A DNA stretch of 48,782 bases from Mycobacterium sp. E3198 (GCF_001667015.1 NZ_LZIS01000056.1:1-48782); one strand, 5' to 3'. Numbered from the stretch's first letter, positions 19,569-28,070 are shown. Translations and numbers: made by a program. Notes: generated from the sequence alone by a model not told the origin.

Positions 19569-20225
19569 ATGAGCACACTGCACAAAGTCAAGGCCTACTT
19601 CGGTATGGCTCCGATGGAGGACTACGACGACGAGTACTACGACGACCGGGCTCCCTCCCGGGGCTTCCCGCGCCCCCGGTTCGACGACGGGTACGGCCGC
19701 TACGAAGGCCGGTTCGAAGGGCGCGACTACGACGACCCGCGGGGCGAGCCGGCCGACTACGCACCGACCGGCGGCTACCGCGGCGGCTACGCCGACGAGG
19801 GACGCTACGGCCCCGTGCATCCGCGCGAGTTCGAACGGCCAGAGATGAGCCGCCCGCGCCTCGGTTCGTGGTTGCGCAATTCCACCCGCGGCGCGCTGGC
19901 GATGGACCCGCGCCGGATGGCGATGCTGTTCGAGGAAGGCAGCCCGCTGTCGAAGATCACGACGCTGCGGCCCAAGGACTACAGCGAGGCGCGCACCATC
20001 GGCGAGCGGTTCCGCGACGGCACCCCGGTGATCATGGACCTGGTGTCGATGGACAACGCCGACGCCAAGCGGCTGGTCGACTTCGCCGCCGGCCTGGCTT
20101 TCGCGCTGCGCGGGTCGTTCGACAAGGTCGCGACCAAGGTGTTCCTGCTGTCGCCCGCCGACGTCGACGTCTCGCCGGAGGAGCGTCGTCGCATCGCCGA
20201 GACCGGCTTCTACGCCTACCAGTAG
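19569..20225 (+). CDS. sepF: SepF, FtsZ-membrane tether
   Basis: SepF binds the FtsZ tail and tethers it to the membrane; in mycobacteria it replaces FtsA/ZipA. The product is 218 residues, the same length I recall from M. tuberculosis. It has an N-terminal amphipathic helix ([15 protein letters not shown]), a long disordered stretch rich in Asp, Tyr, Arg and Gly (about 16-95), and a C-terminal SepF core from about 118 ([19 protein letters not shown]) to 218 (GFYAYQ). GAAGGG about 8 bases before the ATG supports the start. A 66-bp gap from yggS leaves room for a promoter. Confidence 0.95.
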   Translation: MSTLHKVKAYFGMAPMEDYDDEYYDDRAPSRGFPRPRFDDGYGRYEGRFEGRDYDDPRGEPADYAPTGGYRGGYADEGRYGPVHPREFERPEMSRPRLGSWLRNSTRGALAMDPRRMAMLFEEGSPLSKITTLRPKDYSEARTIGERFRDGTPVIMDLVSMDNADAKRLVDFAAGLAFALRGSFDKVATKVFLLSPADVDVSPEERRRIAETGFYAYQ

Positions 20226-20343
20226 ACGCACCCGTTCCGCCGCTCAGCGGGGTCGGCGCACGTGAGATGTGTGCCCGCACCCGAGAATCGGTACGCTGGC
20301 GCCTGACATTCGGGTCATCTCATCGGTAAGGTCGGGGCTCCAG

Positions 20344-20637
20344 TTGGTGCTGTTTTTTCAGATCCTTGGGTTTGCGCTGTTCATCTTCTGGCTGCTGCTC
20401 ATCGCCCGGGTCGTCGTCGAGTTCATCCGCTCGTTCAGCCGCGACTGGCATCCCACCGGCCTCACCGTGGTGATCCTCGAGATCATCATGTCGATCACCG
20501 ACCCGCCGGTGAAACTGCTGCGCCGCCTGATCCCGCAGCTCACCATCGGCGCGGTGCGCTTTGACCTGTCGATCATGGTGCTGCTGCTGGTCGCGTTCAT
20601 CGGCATGCAGCTGGCGTTCGGCGCGGCGCAGACATGA
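20344..20637 (+). CDS. YggT-family membrane protein
   Basis: A 97-residue protein with two hydrophobic segments (FFQILGFALFIFWLLLIARVV and FDLSIMVLLLVAFIGMQLAF) separated by an amphipathic loop with the family signature TDPPVKLLRRLIP. YggT proteins lie next to sepF and divIVA in actinobacteria and are linked to division or osmotic tolerance, without a defined activity. I chose TTG 20344 because it gives the start MVLFFQILGF, matching M. tuberculosis Rv2146c as I remember it; GTG 20347 is the alternative. The open frame extends to 20269, but the extra residues are not membrane-like. A TACGCT box near 20292 could be its -10. Confidence 0.85.
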   Translation: MVLFFQILGFALFIFWLLLIARVVVEFIRSFSRDWHPTGLTVVILEIIMSITDPPVKLLRRLIPQLTIGAVRFDLSIMVLLLVAFIGMQLAFGAAQT

Positions 20638-20889
20638 GCCATGCCAAAGCGCACCGCGGCCGGGGGGTGGAGACGGTTCGGCTACGTTTTAGTGTCGGTT
20701 CGGCCGCCGCAATTTAAAATTTTTAAGGGTTTGGATTTTATTGGTCTTAGTGTGTGAAATTGGGTCTTATTTATTGGGCAATCGGCTACCGCCGAGTCTG
20801 GTGTGACAGGATGGACGGCAGTTGCACGACGGCAACCACTCCGTTCTACACTTTCCAGATCGTTTGACAGGAACTCGAGGGGACGAACA
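20638..20889 (+). promoter_or_regulatory. wag31 leader region with an extreme AT-rich patch
   Basis: This 252-bp gap holds a patch at 20711-20775 with only 16 G or C in 65 bases, in a chromosome that is about two-thirds GC. The patch contains AATTTAAAATTTTTAA and two imperfect copies of TTATTGG and GGTCTTA. Downstream, TACACT (20847-20852) with TTGCAC (20822-20827) is a promoter candidate, though the 19-bp spacing is long. AGGGG, 7 bases before ATG 20890, is the ribosome site. No gene is visible in the gap. Confidence 0.5.
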
Positions 20890-21708
20890 ATGCCGCTTAC
20901 ACCAGCCGACGTCCACAATGTGGCGTTCAGTAAGCCGCCGATCGGCAAGCGCGGTTACAACGAAGACGAGGTCGACGCCTTCCTCGACCTGGTGGAAAAC
21001 GAGCTGACGCGGCTCATCGAGGAAAACTCCGATCTGCGTCAACGGATCGAGGAGCTGGACCGCGAGCTGGCCTCGGGTGGTGGCGGCGGCACCGCTTCGC
21101 CCACCCAGGCGATCCCGACCTTCGAGCGCGAGCCTGAGCCCGAGCCGGTCAAGCCCGCGCCCGTGGTGGCCCCCCCGGCGCCTGCTGCGCCGCCGGCGCA
21201 GCAGGGCACCAACGAGGAACAGGCCCTCAAGGCCGCGCGGGTGCTGAGCCTGGCGCAGGACACCGCCGATCGGCTGACCAGCACCGCCAAGGCCGAGTCG
21301 GACAAGATGCTGGCCGACGCCCGCGCCAACGCGGAGCAGATCGTGAGCGAGGCCCGGCAGACCGCCGAGACCACGGTCACCGAGGCCCGCCAGCGTGCCG
21401 ACGCGATGCTGGCCGACGCCCAGACCCGCTCGGAGACCCAGTTGCGCCAGGCCCAGGAGAAGGCCGACGCCCTGCAGGCCGACGCCGAACGCAAGCACTC
21501 CGAGATCATGGGAACCATCAACCAGCAACGCACCGTGCTGGAAGGCCGCCTCGAACAGCTGCGCACCTTCGAACGCGAATACCGCACCCGGCTCAAGACC
21601 TACCTGGAATCCCAGCTGGAGGAACTCGGTCAGCGTGGGTCGGCGGCGCCCGTCGACTCCAGCGCCGACGCGGGCGGGTTCGACCAATTCAATCGGGGTA
21701 ATAACTAG
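20890..21708 (+). CDS. wag31: Wag31/DivIVA, polar growth scaffold
   Basis: Wag31 is an essential coiled-coil protein that marks mycobacterial poles and recruits cell wall synthesis. The 272-residue product has the DivIVA membrane-binding N-terminus ([20 protein letters not shown]), a first coiled coil to about 60, a Gly/Pro/Glu-rich linker (about 61-110), and a long second coiled coil (about 115-245) with Ala/Glu/Arg heptads. It ends in [10 protein letters not shown]72 in the linker (SPTQAIP) aligns with what I recall as the PknA phosphorylation site of M. tuberculosis Wag31. The linker is longer here. ATG 20890 is supported by AGGGG; the open frame upstream runs into the AT-rich promoter region. 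Confidence 0.96.
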   Translation: MPLTPADVHNVAFSKPPIGKRGYNEDEVDAFLDLVENELTRLIEENSDLRQRIEELDRELASGGGGGTASPTQAIPTFEREPEPEPVKPAPVVAPPAPAAPPAQQGTNEEQALKAARVLSLAQDTADRLTSTAKAESDKMLADARANAEQIVSEARQTAETTVTEARQRADAMLADAQTRSETQLRQAQEKADALQADAERKHSEIMGTINQQRTVLEGRLEQLRTFEREYRTRLKTYLESQLEELGQRGSAAPVDSSADAGGFDQFNRGNN

Positions 21709-21804
21709 CCCGGGCGATCGTGCCGGGGCGCTCGCCAGGGTTGGCGCTCCGCACACTAGCCTGCACTAGACCTGGCAGTCCCCTCGTCGGCTGGAGGATG
21801 ACCG

Positions 21805-22134
21805 ATGCTGATCATTGCGCTGGTACTCGCCCTGATCGGGCTCGTCGCGTTGGTGTTCGCGGTGGTCACCAGCAACGAGCTGGTCGCCTGGGTGTGCATC
21901 GGTGCCAGCGTCATCGGCGTGGTGCTGCTGATCGTCGACGCGTTGCGGGAACGCCAGCGTCGTGACGCCGTCGGCGAAACGCATGAGGTGGAAGAAGCCG
22001 GGGACGGCGAACAAGCCGCGGTCGATTACCCCGAAGAGGTCCCGGAGGAGGGCGAGCAGCCCGTCGCCGAGGACACCACCACAGCCGACGAGCCGTCGCA
22101 GGGGCTCGAGTCCAGCGAGGACCGGTCCACCTAG
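21805..22134 (+). CDS. Small two-helix membrane protein with acidic tail (Rv2144c-like)
   Basis: This 109-residue protein has two membrane helices (about 2-21, IIALVLALIGLVALVFAVV; about 27-47, LVAWVCIGASVIGVVLLIV) joined by a five-residue turn. A short basic stretch (RERQRR) follows, then a strongly acidic, disordered C-terminal tail of about 60 residues, predicted to be cytoplasmic. GGAGG 7 bases before ATG 21805 supports the start. It lies about 100 bp after wag31 in the same orientation, matching the position of M. tuberculosis Rv2144c. No function is known to me; the gene order suggests a role close to division or polar growth. Confidence 0.8.
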   Translation: MLIIALVLALIGLVALVFAVVTSNELVAWVCIGASVIGVVLLIVDALRERQRRDAVGETHEVEEAGDGEQAAVDYPEEVPEEGEQPVAEDTTTADEPSQGLESSEDRST

Positions 22135-22138
22135 ACCG

Positions 22139-22816
22139 TCAGCGGGTCGGCGTATCGAGTAGCTCGCGAACCTCGTCGTCACCGACCTGCCGAAAGTCCG
22201 CGTAGACCTGACCGACGGCTTCGAACCCGGGCGGCATGGTGGCGCACACCACGTCGTCGGCCTCCTGCCCGATTTCGCGGCAGGTCGACGCGGGTCCGAC
22301 CGGGACCGCCACCACGATGGATTGCGGCCCCGCGGCCCGCAGGGCGCGGACGGCGGCCAGCATGCTCGCACCGGTGGCGATGCCGTCGTCGACCAGGATC
22401 ACGACCTTGCCCCTCGGATCGGCGAGGGGGCGCCCGCCGCGGTAGGCCTGCTCCCGGCGGTTGAGTTCGGCGGTCTCGCTGGCGATCACCTCGCGCACCT
22501 GTTCGTCGGTGATGTGCATGTTGGTGACGACGTTGTCGTTCATCACGACCCCGCCGCCGCTGGCCAGCGCGCCCATCGCCAGCTCCGACCAGCGCGGGAC
22601 CCCGAGCTTGCGGACCAGAAACACGTCCAGCGGGGCGTGCAGCGCCGCGGCGACTTCCCAGGCCACCGGGACTCCGCCGCGCGCCAGCCCGAAGACCAGC
22701 ACGCCGTCCTTCTCGCGGTAGGACGCCAACTCCTCGGCCAGCACGCGCCCGGCCTCACGACGGTCGCGGAACGTGCGCATCGCCGTTCGCCGGAGGAAGC
22801 CGCTGGGTGGGTTCAT
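22139..22816 (-). CDS. Phosphoribosyltransferase-family protein
   Basis: A type I phosphoribosyltransferase-like protein of 225 residues. The PRPP loop is [14 protein letters not shown] (about 143-156), preceded by [16 protein letters not shown] and LVRKLGVP, as in actinobacterial erythromycin-esterase-linked or stand-alone PRTases. The substrate is unknown. The start at 22816 was chosen because GGAG lies 7 bases upstream (CTGGAGTGCAGTA then ATG); ATG 22780 would remove 12 residues. The longer frame to 22981 runs through the PadR operator and is unlikely. It ends 4 bp from the convergent stop of the Rv2144c-like gene and is divergent from padR. Confidence 0.82.
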   Translation of the reverse strand: MNPPSGFLRRTAMRTFRDRREAGRVLAEELASYREKDGVLVFGLARGGVPVAWEVAAALHAPLDVFLVRKLGVPRWSELAMGALASGGGVVMNDNVVTNMHITDEQVREVIASETAELNRREQAYRGGRPLADPRGKVVILVDDGIATGASMLAAVRALRAAGPQSIVVAVPVGPASTCREIGQEADDVVCATMPPGFEAVGQVYADFRQVGDDEVRELLDTPTR

Positions 22817-22865
22817 TACTGCACTCCAGGCTAGCCCCGAGCCGCGAATCCGCCATCGATTGCCG

Positions 22866-22884
22866 TAGTACGTCGCACGTACTA
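22866..22884. promoter_or_regulatory. PadR operator palindrome
   Basis: TAGTACGT (22866-22873), CGC, ACGTACTA (22877-22884): perfect 8-bp arms around a 3-base centre. It ends 2 bases before the first possible padR start and lies in the divergent gap to the phosphoribosyltransferase gene. PadR family members bind short dyads of this sort in their own promoters. The assignment to this PadR is inference from position. Confidence 0.6.
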
Positions 22885-22886
22885 AC

Positions 22887-23222
22887 TTGGGCGATGTGGC
22901 GAGGTCCAACGATCCCGGCGTGCTGATCCTGACCAGCCTGGCGTCCGGCCCCAAGCACGGGTATGCGCTTTCGCGCGACATCGAGGCGTTCTCCGGCGCG
23001 GCGCTGGGGCCGGGGACGCTCTACGGGGCGATCACCCGCCTGGAGGAGCGCGGCCTCATCGAGCCGCTGCAACAGGACGAGCGGCGGCGGCCGTACCGGT
23101 TGACGGCCGCCGGGCGGGCCGAACTCGCCACGGCCGTACGGGAACTGGGCGCGATCGCCGACGAGGGCGCGCGGCGGTTGGGCCTGCCGCTGGGCGCCTT
23201 CCGCCCGGGCTGGTCGGTATGA
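22887..23222 (+). CDS. PadR-family transcriptional regulator
   Basis: This 111-residue winged-helix protein with the PadR signature has [21 protein letters not shown] (helix 1-2), [19 protein letters not shown] (recognition helix) and [15 protein letters not shown] (wing). The C-terminal dimerisation helix is short, as in PadR subfamily 2. TTG 22887 gives the longest form; GTG 22896 (VARSNDPG) is also plausible, and neither has a ribosome site. A dyad directly upstream is probably its operator. The stop overlaps the next ATG (ATGA), so it is co-translated with a membrane protein, the usual arrangement of PadR with a partner it represses. The inducing signal is unknown. Confidence 0.85.
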   Translation: MGDVARSNDPGVLILTSLASGPKHGYALSRDIEAFSGAALGPGTLYGAITRLEERGLIEPLQQDERRRPYRLTAAGRAELATAVRELGAIADEGARRLGLPLGAFRPGWSV

Positions 23223-23599
23223 ACGCCGAAGACGCGCGGCGGGCGCTGCGCTGGTATCCGCGGGCCTGGCGTCGCCGCTACGGCGACGAGCTGGCGGCCC
23301 TACTGGAGGACACGTTCGGCGACGGGCCGCTGTCCCGTCGCTGCCGCATGTCGCTTGCCCGGTCGGGCACGATCGAGAGGATCCACGAGATGAGTCGGCG
23401 CTTTCGCAAGACGTATACGGGCTACAGCGTTGCCTGCGCGATCGTGTGGGCCGTCATCCTGGCCGCGGTGTCCTCGACCGCGAGCAGTGCCACCCGGCAC
23501 ACGCTGATGCTGGTTTTCGGGGGCTGGTGGATCGGGTGGCTGTCGGCGACGATCGCCAGGGCCGTCTACCCGCCGCCGAAACGGCGGGTCGGCCCCTGA
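23219..23599 (+). CDS. PadR-linked membrane protein
   Basis: This 126-residue protein has a soluble N-terminal region (about 1-65) with LRWYPRAWRRRYGDELAALL, a motif I associate with small actinobacterial proteins encoded beside PadR or sigma regulators. Two hydrophobic helices follow (about 68-88, SVACAIVWAVILAAVSS; about 93-113, TLMLVFGGWWIGWLSATIA). The ATG overlaps the padR stop by 4 bp. It may sense the membrane state or be the target of PadR control; nothing in the sequence gives an activity. Confidence 0.7.
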   Translation: MNAEDARRALRWYPRAWRRRYGDELAALLEDTFGDGPLSRRCRMSLARSGTIERIHEMSRRFRKTYTGYSVACAIVWAVILAAVSSTASSATRHTLMLVFGGWWIGWLSATIARAVYPPPKRRVGP

Positions 23600-23624
23600 A
23601 AAAGAGGCCCTCGAGAAATGTGGG

Positions 23625-23786
23625 GTGTGATCGCGGCTTCGCCGCTCAACACACTCCATCGGCTCGGAAGTGAAGGCGAGCATTCACTTCGCTCGCCTCA
23701 CACGCGTGTGATCGCGGCTTCGCCGCTCAACACGCTCCGTCGCCTCAGGAATGAATGCGAGCATTCATTCCATTCGGCTCAGTCGC
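23625..23786. repeat. Two tandem 81-bp repeat units with hairpins
   Basis: Unit 1 is 23625-23705 and unit 2 is 23706-23786. The first 28 bases of each are identical (starting GTGTGATCGCGGCTTCGCCG); the rest diverge. Each unit holds two hairpins: GCGGC-TTC-GCCGC, and a larger one, GAAGTGAA/TTCACTTC in unit 1 and GGAATGAA/TTCATTCC in unit 2. Differences in the large stem are compensatory. The second unit ends one base before the discriminator base of the tRNA-Leu gene. Translating the repeats gives a 62-codon frame of repeated peptide, which I do not call a gene. Confidence 0.85.
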
Positions 23787-23787
23787 G

Positions 23788-23873
23788 TGTCCGAGGGGGG
23801 ACTTGAACCCCCACGCCCATTAGTAGGGCACTAGCACCTCAAGCTAGCGCGTCTGCCATTCCGCCACTCGGAC
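23788..23873 (-). tRNA. tRNA-Leu (anticodon GAG)
   Basis: On the minus strand the acceptor stem pairs GTCCGAG (5') with CTCGGAC (3'), with discriminator A at 23788. The anticodon stem CTAGC/GCTAG encloses the loop TTGAGGT, giving anticodon GAG, which reads CUC and CUU leucine codons. A long variable arm (class II) and a T arm with GGTTCAAGTCC are present. CCA is not encoded. The 3' end abuts the tandem 81-bp repeat. Confidence 0.95.
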
Positions 23874-23990
23874 AAGACCCAACAGAGTTGGCAGCTAAGG
23901 CTATCGGATCGGCCCGCGCAGACCCAACCCAGCTCGCCGCGCACCGCGGGCCCGAGCCCGGCGGGCCACGCAGTGGTAGGAAAGGTGGTT

Positions 23991-25343
23991 GTGACCATCG
24001 ATACCGGGACCGTCGACCCTGCCGATCCCCGCGACGACGTGGTCCAGGTGGTCAGCCGGTTGATCCGGTTCGACACCACCAATACCGGCGAACCCGAGAC
24101 CACGCAGGGCGAGGCGGCGTGCGCGCAATGGGTCGCCGAGCAGCTCCAAGAGGTCGGCTACTTGCCGCAATACGTCGAATCCGGCGCGCCCGGACGCGGC
24201 AACGTGATCGCGCGCCTGAGCGGCGCGGACAGCTCGCGCGGCGCCCTGCTGATCCATGGGCATCTCGACGTGGTGCCCGCCGAGCCGGCGGATTGGACCG
24301 TGCACCCGTTTTCGGGCGCGATCCGCGACGGCTACGTCTGGGGCCGCGGCGCGGTCGACATGAAGGACATGGTCGGCATGATGATCGTGGTCGCCCGGCA
24401 GCTGAAGCGGGCCGGCATCGTGCCGCCGCGCGACCTGGTGTTCGCGTTCCTCGCCGACGAGGAGCACGGCGGCCACTACGGGGCCCAATGGCTGGTCAAC
24501 CACCGGCCCGAGCTGTTCACCGGCGTCACCGAGGCGATCGGGGAGGTGGGCGGGTTCTCGCTGACCGTGCCGCGCCGCGACGGCGGCGAGCGCCGGCTGT
24601 ATCTGATCGAGACGGCCGAGAAGGGGCTGTCGTGGATGCGGCTGACCGCCCGGGGCACGGCCGGCCACGGGTCGATGGTGCACGACCGCAACGCCGTCAC
24701 GGCCGTCGCCGAGGCCGTCGCCCGGCTGGGCCGGCACCAGTTTCCGCTCGTGGTGACCGACACCGTCGCGCAGTTCCTGGCCGCCGTCAGCGAGGAGACC
24801 GGGCTGACGTTCGACCTCGAGTCGGGCGATCTGGCCGGGACGATCGAGAAGCTCGGCCCGACGGCCCGCATGCTCAAGGCGGTGCTGCACGACACCGCCA
24901 ACCCCACCATGCTCAAGGCCGGGTACAAGGCCAACGTCATCCCCGGCTCGGCGGAGGCGGTGGTGGACTGCCGCATCCTCCCGGGCCGCAAGGCCGCGTT
25001 CGAGGCCGAGGTCGACGAGTTGATCGGTCCCGACGTGACCCGGGAATGGATCCGGGACTTCTCGTCGTATGAGACCAGCTTCGACGGCGATCTGGTCGAC
25101 GCCATGAACGCCGCGGTGCTGGCGCTCGACCCGGACGGGCGCACGGTGCCCTACATGATGTCTGGTGGCACCGACGCGAAAGCGTTCGCGCGCTTGGGGA
25201 TTCGCTGTTTTGGCTTCAGCCCGCTGCGGTTACCGCCGGATCTGGATTTCAGCGCGCTGTTCCACGGCGTCGACGAACGGGTACCCATCGATGCGCTGAG
25301 GTTCGGCACCGAGGTGCTGACGCATTTCCTGACACACTGCTAG
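23991..25343 (+). CDS. M20-family metallopeptidase (DapE/ArgE/ACY1-like)
   Basis: This zinc-dependent amidohydrolase has 450 residues and corresponds to M. tuberculosis Rv2141c. The metal-site motifs are present: HGHLDVV (H91, D93), RGAVDMKDM (D123 bridging) and DEEHGG (E157 catalytic, E158). The lid/dimerisation domain runs from about 205 to 330 (AEKGLSWMRLTARGTAGHGS), with a late SGGTDAKAF and GFSPLR...HGVDERV. GTG 23991 has AGGAAAGG 6 bases upstream; an earlier in-frame GTG 23973 lacks such a site. The substrate is not known; it has been annotated as DapE-like, but the order here does not place it in lysine synthesis. Confidence 0.88.
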   Translation: MTIDTGTVDPADPRDDVVQVVSRLIRFDTTNTGEPETTQGEAACAQWVAEQLQEVGYLPQYVESGAPGRGNVIARLSGADSSRGALLIHGHLDVVPAEPADWTVHPFSGAIRDGYVWGRGAVDMKDMVGMMIVVARQLKRAGIVPPRDLVFAFLADEEHGGHYGAQWLVNHRPELFTGVTEAIGEVGGFSLTVPRRDGGERRLYLIETAEKGLSWMRLTARGTAGHGSMVHDRNAVTAVAEAVARLGRHQFPLVVTDTVAQFLAAVSEETGLTFDLESGDLAGTIEKLGPTARMLKAVLHDTANPTMLKAGYKANVIPGSAEAVVDCRILPGRKAAFEAEVDELIGPDVTREWIRDFSSYETSFDGDLVDAMNAAVLALDPDGRTVPYMMSGGTDAKAFARLGIRCFGFSPLRLPPDLDFSALFHGVDERVPIDALRFGTEVLTHFLTHC

Positions 25344-25370
25344 TCGGAAAAAGAAACGAGAGGATCGCCC

Positions 25371-25901
25371 ATGAGCCTGCCGCCCGACCCGTATGACGCG
25401 CTGCCCAAGCTGCCGCTGTTCAGCCTGAAGTCGAACTCGATCACCAACGGTCAGCCGCTGGCGACCCCGCAGATCAGCGGGATCTTGGGCGCCGGGGGAG
25501 AGGATGTCAGCCCGCAGCTGAGCTGGTCGGGATTTCCGCAGGAGACCCGCAGCTTCGCGGTCACCGTCTACGACCCGGACGCCCCGACGCTGTCCGGCTT
25601 TTGGCACTGGGCGGTCGCCAACCTGCCCGCCGACGTTACTGAGCTGCCCGACAACGCCGGCGAGGGCAGCGAGCTGCCGGGCGGCGCGCTGACCCTGGTC
25701 AACGACGCCGGCATGCGCCGTTACGTCGGCGCCGCGCCGCCCCCCGGCCACGGTCCGCACCGGTACTACGTCGCCGTGCACGCCGTGGACGTCGACAAGC
25801 TCGACCTGCCCGAGGACGCCAGCCCCGCGTACCTGGGATTCAACCTGTTCCAGCACGCGATCGCGCGGGCCTACATCTACGGGACGTACGAGCAGAAGTA
25901 G
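25371..25901 (+). CDS. PEBP-family (YbhB/Rv2140c-like) protein
   Basis: This 176-residue phosphatidylethanolamine-binding-protein-fold protein is the same length as M. tuberculosis Rv2140c (TB18.6). The family ligand pocket is visible in [17 protein letters not shown] (DPDAP box) and [15 protein letters not shown] (GxHR box). It has no signal peptide. It has been suggested to bind small molecules or lipids; a catalytic role is not established. The ATG is supported by GAGAGGA and lies 27 bp after the peptidase gene, so they probably share a transcript. A 21-bp stem follows the stop. Confidence 0.92.
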   Translation: MSLPPDPYDALPKLPLFSLKSNSITNGQPLATPQISGILGAGGEDVSPQLSWSGFPQETRSFAVTVYDPDAPTLSGFWHWAVANLPADVTELPDNAGEGSELPGGALTLVNDAGMRRYVGAAPPPGHGPHRYYVAVHAVDVDKLDLPEDASPAYLGFNLFQHAIARAYIYGTYEQK

Positions 25902-25913
25902 CCCGCTCTCGCC

Positions 25914-25974
25914 CGCGAGAGTGCCGCTGCCGACGGGCTCACTCGGGAAACGTGTCGGCAGTGGCACTTTCGCG
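25914..25974. terminator. 21-bp stem-loop between convergent genes
   Basis: The arms 25914-25934 (CGCGAGAGTGCCGCTGCCGA plus C) and 25954-25974 pair over 21 positions; the two non-Watson-Crick positions are G-T, which an RNA stem would tolerate. The loop is 19 bases. It lies between the convergent PEBP and PE genes and could stop transcription from either side. Confidence 0.65.
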
Positions 25975-26024
25975 GCGCGCACGGCCCCGGTCGGCCAGGA
26001 CCGTCAGACCCGTGCGGGGCCCAG

Positions 26025-28070
26025 CTAGCCGATGGGTGTGATCGCCGCGGCTATCGCTTCCGGGATGGTGTTGAACAGCGTCGGGAAGAGACCACCGAAT
26101 TGCGTGCCGCCGAGGGTGGCATTGATCGGAACGGTGATGCCCGCGACGCCGGCGGGGATGGTGACCGTGAGCGGTTCCGGCGGCGTGAGGAGCCCGTCAA
26201 AGGGGACGTGGGCGATGGCCGGCAACGTGAGCGAACCCAGCACCGGCGTCGACACCGCGATCGGCAGCGGCAGGTCCACGAGGAGCTGGCCGTTGAGGAA
26301 GCCGTTCATCGCGTAGGCGGGCATGTCGCCGACCGCGTTGAGCATGCCCAACACGTTGCCGGTCTGCGCGGCGACACCGAACGCCGTTGCCCCCTGGGCG
26401 ATTCCGTTCGCCATGGCGAACGGCGGGCCCAGTATCGCGAAGCCCAGCTGCAACGGCAGGCCGAAGATGGCGGCGCCGGCCAGCGTGCCGGCGGGCGGTA
26501 TGCCGGCGAGATTCACCGCGAAGCTCGCGGTGACATTGGCGTTGACGAGGCTGTCGATCGCGTTGGCGAAGTTGCCCAACATCATTCCGGGGATCGAGCC
26601 GTGCGGGACCAGGCTCGCCAGGCCCACCGGCTGCTGCCCGAGGGCGGTCAGGATGGGCAGCAACTCGGCGGCCGGGCCCTCCAGCCCGACCGGGCCCGCG
26701 ATGGTGATCGAGAAGTTGGGTGGGAGGAGGCTGTTGATTTGGCCGCCGATCACGAGGTGGCTGGTGTCGAATCCCGTGATGAAGAGATCGATGGGGGCGT
26801 GCGCAGCGTCCTGCACCGCGCCGTAGTAGTCGCCCATTTGTATCGCGTGGCCGGCCAGCGCCATGTCGTTGCTGGCGATGGGAATCGTCTGCTGCAGATC
26901 CGCGCCCATCTTGTTCAGCGACGAGCCGACCGTCCCCCAGAAACCGGTCGTGCCGTTGACGAAGTCTCCTCCGATGGCAACCGGGTTGAAGGTGGCGGCG
27001 CCCTGGAGGGTGAGCTGGATGTTCGCCGGCACGTTCGCGGGGAATCCCTGCAGGTCGGTCAGGACCCCATTCGAGAAGAGTTGCGCGTAGTGATTCTGGT
27101 TGCTGACAATCTGATTCAGGATCGGGAAGGGGTGGCCCGCGAACTGGGAGCCCATCAGGTTCAGATCCCGCACCGTGTTCTCGAACAGGACGGTGTAGGG
27201 GTTGGGGTAGGGCACCGTGCCCGGCGGTAACGGCCCGAAAAGCCCTGGCAGCAAAGAATTCAGCAGCGGTTGAAGCCCCTGGAGCAGCGGCACGTCCTGG
27301 AAGAGCCCGGTCGCGGTGCCGACGAGGTTGGTCAGCGTGATTCCGTTGACGAGTTCATTCGATAGGAAGTTGCCCACGTCCAGTCCGACGCCGTTGAGGG
27401 TCGGGCCCAATAGGGCGCCGAGGGGCCCGGAGGTGAGGCTCAAGCCCGGGGTCAGGTTGCCGAGGTTGATCGGCCCGAAGAGATCGCTCAGGGTCGGGAA
27501 CGCGTTGAGGATCGCGGGGTTGAAGAACAGCGAGCCGACGCCGTTGGCGAATTGGGAACCGATGCTGTTGAAGGGCCCCAGGAGCTGGCTCAACCCGCTG
27601 CTCAGGCCGCCGAGCAGCCCGCCCCCGCCGGTGCCCAGGCCCAGCAGTCCGTCCAATCCCCCGAGCAGGCCGCCGCCGCCCGAGCCGCCGCCGAGCAAGC
27701 CGCCGAGCAAACCGCCACTGCCGCTGGAGCCGCCCAGGCGGAGCAGCCCGCCGAGAAGCGGCGTCGACGCGGCCGCGCCCTGCTGGGCATTGGCGATCTC
27801 GGTGCCCAGGTAGGCCGCCGCCCCCGCGTTCAACACGCTCACGAACTCGTGGTGAAATGCCGCCGCCTGGGCGCTCATCATCTGGAATTGCTGCCCGTAC
27901 GTGCCGAACAAGTCCGAGATGGCGAGCGACACATCGTCGGCGGCGGCGGCGGTGATGGCGGTCGTCTGGCCCGCTGCGGCCGCGGTGGCGTCGTGCAGGG
28001 AGGACCCGATCCCGGCCAATTCCCCGGCGGCCGCTCCCACCGTCTCCGGCGCAGCAACGACAAAGGACAT
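26025..28070 (-). CDS. PE-family protein with long C-terminal region
   Basis: This 681-residue PE protein begins MSFVVAAPETVGAAAGELAGIG and keeps the helical-hairpin PE domain to about residue 95. Within it, YLGTE (87-91) matches the YxxxD/E signal for type VII (ESX) export. A Gly/Leu/Ser-rich stretch (about 100-165, many GGLLGG repeats) follows, then a long Ala/Pro/Leu-rich C-terminal region of no family I can name, with hydrophobic segments such as IFGLPLQLGFAILGPPFA. The start was chosen at the canonical MSFVV with GGGGAG about 10 bases upstream; an earlier in-frame start would add 12 residues. Probably secreted or surface-attached. No PPE partner is adjacent. I recall no PE gene at this place in M. 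tuberculosis. Confidence 0.88.
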   Translation of the reverse strand: MSFVVAAPETVGAAAGELAGIGSSLHDATAAAAGQTTAITAAAADDVSLAISDLFGTYGQQFQMMSAQAAAFHHEFVSVLNAGAAAYLGTEIANAQQGAAASTPLLGGLLRLGGSSGSGGLLGGLLGGGSGGGGLLGGLDGLLGLGTGGGGLLGGLSSGLSQLLGPFNSIGSQFANGVGSLFFNPAILNAFPTLSDLFGPINLGNLTPGLSLTSGPLGALLGPTLNGVGLDVGNFLSNELVNGITLTNLVGTATGLFQDVPLLQGLQPLLNSLLPGLFGPLPPGTVPYPNPYTVLFENTVRDLNLMGSQFAGHPFPILNQIVSNQNHYAQLFSNGVLTDLQGFPANVPANIQLTLQGAATFNPVAIGGDFVNGTTGFWGTVGSSLNKMGADLQQTIPIASNDMALAGHAIQMGDYYGAVQDAAHAPIDLFITGFDTSHLVIGGQINSLLPPNFSITIAGPVGLEGPAAELLPILTALGQQPVGLASLVPHGSIPGMMLGNFANAIDSLVNANVTASFAVNLAGIPPAGTLAGAAIFGLPLQLGFAILGPPFAMANGIAQGATAFGVAAQTGNVLGMLNAVGDMPAYAMNGFLNGQLLVDLPLPIAVSTPVLGSLTLPAIAHVPFDGLLTPPEPLTVTIPAGVAGITVPINATLGGTQFGGLFPTLFNTIPEAIAAAITPIG

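Noticed and set aside
23618..23806. 62-codon open frame of repeated peptide over the 81-bp repeats
   Set aside because: It is a by-product of the tandem repeat, runs into the tRNA gene, and stem pairing rather than codon pattern is conserved between units.
23788..23873. tRNA-Leu as an integration site for a mobile element
   Set aside because: No integrase, transposase or partial tRNA copy is visible nearby; the neighbouring repeats are unrelated to the tRNA sequence.
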